From Gnetum montanum (Eukaryota > Streptophyta > Gnetopsida > Gnetales > Gnetaceae): 64,000 nt of DNA. The stretch lies in assembly GCA_015680685.1 (NCBI GenBank), contig MNCI01027262.1, forward strand, positions 1,922,856 to 1,986,855, read 5' to 3'. The notes under the pieces are model-generated. The model saw nothing but the letters and a program-made list of their open reading frames with translations. It was not told the origin of the DNA and made no database searches. Below are positions 59,161 to 64,000 of this stretch, piece after piece. The position numbers and the translations under genes are program-made. The stretch's first letter is position 1; the number at the start of each line of letters is the position of its first letter.

Positions 59161-61669
59161 TCCATCACAGTGTGTGTGAGCATGATGGTTTGTACATTAG
59201 GAGGTGTTTGATTTAAAGGCTACTCAAAAGATTGGATGGTGAAGAAGATTGGAGGTTTAGAGGTATTAGCCACAGGTGTGTGTGAGGGTATGTTTGGGTT
59301 ATTAGGTTAGAAAAAGGGACATTTCCATGGTTTCACTTTTGATCCACTCAACTAAAAAGCCGATTGTAAGTTGATAGCCCTTGTAGCATTATGTTGCTAT
59401 GGCTGTGATGGTATTTCCCCCTGCATATGTGGAGTAGGCAATAGCTGAGTGGGGTGTTGATGAGTAGGAATAGTAGGAGAAGGTGATGGAGGATGGTAGA
59501 GATGTGGGTTCTCACCCTAGGTGATGGATATTGTGTTCAGAAGTATTCCAGGGGGTAGTAATGATTTTGAAAAGTTACGTGACTAGAAGAGTCCCACGGG
59601 GAGTCTGGTTGTTGAACATAGTACCCATAAGGATCTGGCTACCGATAAGGGTACTAATACCTTGGAGGTGGCATCCCCCATGATTGTGGATGCTACCATT
59701 ACTAGAAATATTCATAAGGATGTGACGATGCTCCACTTGGATAATAACCTTATTGCTGGTGGAACTGCCTGGGGTTGCCTTGTGGGTAAGGAAATCTTCA
59801 GGGTGTTTGCCTCTTTGCCAAGCAAGGATTTAATGCATACACCCCAGACTCTTGTAGATGTGACACCATGGGACAAAACCCCTTAGGATGTTCGTATTGG
59901 CATATGTCACACTCATCATCTTCTGTATCAGAGTCTACAACCTATTCTGCTATAGTAACTTTTCCCTTACCTTTATGATAGGCACATTTAGCTTTCTTTC
60001 TGCTTTGCTGATCATGATCATTACTTTGCTCTTTGGACTCTGCAATTTTCAGAACATTTTGAAATTTTTTATCCAAGGAGTCCCACATCTTGTCAACCTT
60101 GGCCGATATTTCAAAAGAAAATTTTTGTAGGGGCAAGGTTTTATACTTTACCTCTGCATGCAGGGGTGATTCTTCCTCATCTTCACAAAACCAGACTTCC
60201 CTCTTTCAGATGGAAGGATCCGGATTATACTCTTATGCACTTTCTTTCTTTGTTAGTTCCCACTTTTCTTTAGCCACTTGCTCAATTAAGTACTGCAGTT
60301 GATAGGCCCTTAGCTCCAATAGGTTTCCTTGGGTGTACATGCCAAGGATCTTGCTAGTTTCAAAGCAAAGCCCATCAATGATATGGTGGAGCTGTGCCCA
60401 CTGAAAATAGCCATGACTAGGACATCGATGTAACAATGAGTGGTATCTGCTCATGGCTAAATCCAAGGGTTCATGACCACCTTGCTTCCATCCTTGGATC
60501 TGGTGTCTCAAGTTAGCCACTCTGGAGTAGGTTTGATACTTGTCATTGAAAATTTCTAGCATCATACTCCATCTCCTGATTACTTCCTACTCTAGAGACC
60601 GGTACCAGCTTTCCGCTTCTTTGATGAGTGTGCAGGGAAATAGCTTAAGTTTCTACTAATCATTATCTATGTTCTACAAGGTGCAAGCATCATGAAATTC
60701 TTGCAAGTGAGTCTATGGATCACAATTATATCCCCCTTCACATTTGTGGATGTTGTTCATGTCAATGTGCTTGATCTAACTATCTTTTAAGTGCCTACTA
60801 GGGATTTGAACTACCTCAGCAATATTAAGCATACTTCAAGTAGCCAACAGTGGCTTAACTGAGTCATAGTCTTACTAAAGACCATGATGTCTGTGATGAT
60901 TTCAGCTGCCTCTCCTTTCTTGATGGTGAGACTCACGTGATTGGTCATGCCTTTCCTCATGTCATTCCCTTCAGCCCTTGTGATCACCACCACCCCGATC
61001 CTTTCTACCACAATTTCGATCGAAATCAGAACTAGGTGAAGATAGAGTGGAGCAAGAGGATGGAAAAGAGGGAGGGGAATCACCATTGCCCTAGTGTTGA
61101 TCTCCTCCTCTACTCTGATGACGGCCCTGATCTTCACATCCATCCTAGCTTTTACCATGATCTTTCTTGCACAACCCACCATCCTCGTAGGGGTCCCGGT
61201 CACTTGATTTCTTGCTTTGAATGATGAACTGAATGATCTAATGCATTGGAGGAGGTTTGACTGAATGGGAATCATGAAAGAAAGGTTCCTCATCATCATG
61301 CAGTTCTTGCAAGAATAAGGGGTTATTGAACTATATTCCCTTCATGTGTTTGTGTCATTCTACCTACTACTGGTCTCATACATGTTATGCCTCAGTTGGA
61401 CAATAGTCCCAGTAGTCATGGTCCTCCATGATGTATTCCACACTGCGGTCCTGAATGCCCAGTCTAGTAAGATTGTGAAACAACATTCCAGGAGCCGATT
61501 GGTCAAGCAATAATATGATGTTTCCTTGCATGTCCCACCAGTGCAGATGCTCATCCTGATGTAGGATAAAGATAAAGTTAGGGACATATTCATCCAGATG
61601 CATGTATACCACCTAACATTCCTGCAGCACCAGTGGGTTGGATCCATCTTGCCTATGAGAAGAAGACAT
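59160..61669 (-). pseudogene. Ath-5 gag
   Basis: The ATG at 61,669 gives MSSSHRQDGSNP. FIFILHQDEHLHWWDMQGNI (61,385-61,612) is the shared N-terminal block. A Met/Arg-rich middle follows (60,811-61,299). The capsid-like MMLEIFNDKYQTYSRVANLR, HRCPSHGYFQWAQLHHIIDG region is at 60,233-60,565. A charged helix with KFSFEISAKVDKMWDSLDKK (59,942-60,136) and a Pro-rich linker complete it. A few frameshifts. Confidence 0.75.
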
Positions 61670-61814
61670 TTTGGATGTTAGATAATCCACTAATTGGTGT
61701 ACCTTACTCTTTACTTAAACCACCTAACATGCGAAGATTTTACTATCATGGGTCTGTTCCCACGAAGTGAATGATAATTTTGCTAAGGTTAGATGGTGCA
61801 TGTAGGACTAACAA

Positions 61815-61833
61815 TCCTCGGCAATAGTTCCAA
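61815..61833 (-). promoter_or_regulatory. Ath-5 primer binding site, tRNA-Asp type
   Basis: TTGGAACTATTGCCGAGGA follows the LTR end. TGGAACTATTGCCGAGGA agrees with the Athila tRNA-Asp site at 13 of 18 positions. Confidence 0.6.
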
Positions 61834-62736
61834 TGATGAGCGGCGATGTACCCCTACGTCCAACCATGTGAATCATGGGCATTCACATGTGACTTGGTCA
61901 AATTTCGCAGACTGTAAGCACTTGCATACATCAAACTCTAACCAAAAAACCCTTATGTTAGAATGATTGTTGTCTTCCCAACCTCACTTGTGGTGTTTTG
62001 ATGCAATGGTTAACTAAGATTAAGGAAAATTATTTTTATTTCTTTTCTCTTTATCTTCTAAAATATAATTCTTGAAATGTAAGAAATGGAATGTTGCGTA
62101 ATCTCTAATTGTTCTATTCTATTCTATCTCCTAACTCTAACTAGCATAAGTAACTGATCACATCTTCTATACACATCTTGAGCATCCCCTAACCACTACT
62201 GGGTTACCAGACGTTAAGCGTCACTGGGTTGCCAAGTGTTGGTTTTAGGTTCAAGACAGTCGTAATTATGGATTTTACCAAATATAAAAAGGGAAATAAC
62301 GATAAAGTGATAATAATGAAAACTTAAGGAATTATAAAAGTGTGGAAATATTAAACTATTTAAATGCTTAAATGATTAAATCCAAATGCTGCAAGGAATG
62401 CTTAACAAGCTCATCTTTATTGCCAGTCACACCAATGGGCTCAGGTACATTAGCACTCGAATAAAGAGTCGAACACCTTTCACACACCTGCTACAGGCAC
62501 TTGGAAAATATTCTAACTCTTACGGGAACAAACTACAAGAGTCTTGCTACAACTACTTAAAAAAATCCCTAAGTGTGGTGGAAGCACACTTATTTATAGC
62601 TAGAACAAACTCTACATAAACAAAGCCACGTAAATGCATAGATAGATGTGTCGACAGGGCTGTGTCAACATGACCACGTATATGGGGCTCCATATACGTG
62701 GTCCAATCAATGCATTGACTAATGATTACTTCATCA
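61834..62736 (-). repeat. Ath-5 5' LTR
   Basis: 903 bp. Plus-strand start TGATGAGCGGCGATGTACCC, end GATTACTTCATCA. It matches 49,600-50,501 along its length. Confidence 0.9.
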
Positions 62737-62741
62737 CAAGT
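62737..62741. repeat. Target site duplication of Ath-5, right copy (CAAGT)
   Basis: Exact match to 49,595-49,599. Confidence 0.85.
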
Positions 62742-64000
62742 CCTTTTGAACTGAACAGGTCTTTGCTTTTACCATGAACTCGTTAAAGATAGATGTCACC
62801 ATTCTCTCCTCAACTTGTTTTAATCATTCTTAAAACTACTGAAAAGCTTCATCTCTAGTTATTGCAAGGCTAAAGAGTGCAAGGTCAGCAATGTGGACAC
62901 ATAATTTAGTAACCTCCATGGCTAAGTATTGGTTTTGTGCTTGAGCCATTTCAAGTCACCTTTCTAGGATGATACATTTTCCCTTTGCCTTGATTTTCTC
63001 TGGCTAGGTTGTAGTAATGTTGTCCAAAAAGTCAAAGATGTATAGAATTAGTTTCCAAGTTTCCACGAGTTGGTCCAACAACTCTTCATGTTGTGCTATT
63101 CTCAATCTTCCATTAATAGTTTCTATAGATGTCTACACATCTCAAAGTGCAAATATATCTATTACAAATGTTGCAAGTGCATTAAGTGCTTCCATGATTT
63201 TGTCGGTAATCACTTATGTAGCTATTTCTTTCCCTTGGTGCTACATCACCAGTATAATTGCCCCTTTTCCCTCCTCTAAGGGAACCAAAAAGGAGGTGAC
63301 ATTCCCAAAGATTCCTAGGAATAAATGGTGTTGAGATAGAGACACCATCACCTCTTGAGCATTGGGATTCAATCTTGTGAGTAGCTATGTTTGTTGGGCT
63401 AAGAATATTGGGGCACCTCCCTCCATCTGACTAATTGTTTGAGCCACCTTATTAAGGTAAATCATTGCAAATCGATATGCTGATGGTTCTCCACCACCCA
63501 TTCCTACTGACTACTCCTACGCATGCAAGAGCTATTCTTAGATTTTGCACCAGTACTCAATGGCTGCATGGGTCTCTAACATTGTTTCTTGAGTGGGTGG
63601 TGGAGGTGTCGATTACTACTCCTTTTCCTTAGACATGGAAGGCATCTTATCTTTTATCATTTTAGACCAAGAGGCTACAAGAGTATGCCTAATCATGTCA
63701 TTTGCATAACAGATTATCTTTTCCCTTTTGCAAAATTTTCAAAGAAGGCATGGAAAAGGTAGGGTTTTCCTTCCACGTTCATCCTCTTTCAAACATTTTT
63801 CTATTTCTAAATAGATTTTTGTGGAAGGTTTTCTAGAAATATTTTGCTTAGAGTAGTGCATGCTTGAGCAAAGAAGGAAGTCGCCTTACTAGGCCTCATC
63901 ATTAGATTAAGGTGATAGGTCACTATCTTGAAGTATATGCACTCCACTGGTGTGAGTGCATCAAACTCCTTGTGGTCAACCCTGTAACACCACTGAGTCC
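62742..64000 (-). pseudogene. Ath-4 additional ORF, part upstream of the Ath-5 insertion
   Basis: Minus-strand frames give GKCIILER, QYLAMEVTKLCVHIADLALF, ITRDEAFQ and an EELLDQLVETWKLIL-like segment. These are the partners of GKCLILEGQHEVAQ, QRLATEVAQ, LTRDEAFQQLQAKL and ELLDRLVGNGQLLL in Ath-5 (51,850-52,110). Beyond 63,300 it parallels Ath-5 52,330-53,010, ending near the CYGVECKEF-type block at the window edge. Cut off at 64,000. Confidence 0.65.

Larger units (their letters stand above)
49600..62736 (-). mobile_element. Ath-5: complete Athila-like element with additional ORF (13.1 kb)
   Basis: Two LTRs (902 and 903 bp), primer site, gag, PR, RT, RNase H, INT, spacer, additional ORF and polypurine tract are all on the minus strand, bounded by CAAGT duplications. 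It is the fullest copy of the lineage in the window. Reading frames are colinear but hold scattered stops. It landed in the same kind of element, inside the additional ORF of Ath-4. Confidence 0.9.
47458..64000 (-). mobile_element. Ath-4: Athila-like element, 3' part only, carrying Ath-5
   Basis: A 3' LTR, polypurine tract and additional ORF are present on the minus strand; gag and pol lie beyond the right edge. The additional ORF is split at 49,594/62,742 by Ath-5. Ath-4 itself sits in the copia integrase, with ATAGC (47,453-47,457) as the expected left target duplication. Confidence 0.75.

Overview
The window looks like non-coding chromosome from a seed plant with a large genome that is slow to lose old transposons; a conifer-like genome would fit, but nothing here proves the taxon. 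The DNA is AT-rich. Almost every recognisable protein stretch is a decayed retrotransposon or Helitron reading frame, and the one host-type gene I recognise is a broken ribosome-inactivating protein (RIP) gene at the left edge. There are no bacterial signals, CRISPR arrays or rRNA genes, and I found no tRNA gene.

Layout. 1-1078 (-): 5' part of a RIP gene with one likely intron, a frameshift and a replaced active-site tyrosine. 1079-3635: no confident gene. From about 3636 the window is a stack of nested insertions. I use working names Ath-1 to Ath-5 for five members of one Athila-like Ty3/gypsy lineage; they share LTR ends (TGATGAG...CTCATCA), a tRNA-Asp-like primer site and colinear gag-PR-RT-RH-INT. 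Ath-1 (+) starts with an LTR at 3636-4529. Its gag is split by Helitron-derived DNA, a palindrome-rich tandem array and a foldback element (about 5770-12,060). Its pol is split by two solo LTRs (14,162-15,021 and 17,063-18,073). Its additional 3' ORF is split by the complete element Ath-2 (20,988-31,135, minus strand, target duplication CTATC). It is then interrupted by a TAT-type gypsy remnant (about 31,240-40,530), and an LTR fragment at about 40,545-40,771 probably marks its far end.

That fragment is cut by Ath-3 (+, LTR 40,772-41,645, gag to about 44,280). Ath-3 is cut by a Ty1/copia element (-, 3' LTR 44,350-44,953, RNase H, RT and part of integrase). The copia integrase is cut at 47,458 by Ath-4 (-), which runs off the right edge. 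Ath-4 carries a complete Ath-5 (49,600-62,736, minus strand, target duplication CAAGT) inside its additional ORF.

The most interesting item is an additional sense-strand ORF between integrase and the 3' LTR. It is present in Ath-1, Ath-4 and Ath-5 and absent from Ath-2. It has a basic N-terminus, a conserved central block and a long heptad-rich C-terminal part, with no visible signal peptide or membrane anchor. I do not recognise its family. Also notable are two adjacent copies of a Helitron helicase C-terminus and 3' flank, and a roughly 190-bp degenerate repeat with a hairpin core in the TAT LTR. All coding calls are remnants with stops and frameshifts; boundaries marked 'about' were placed by eye.
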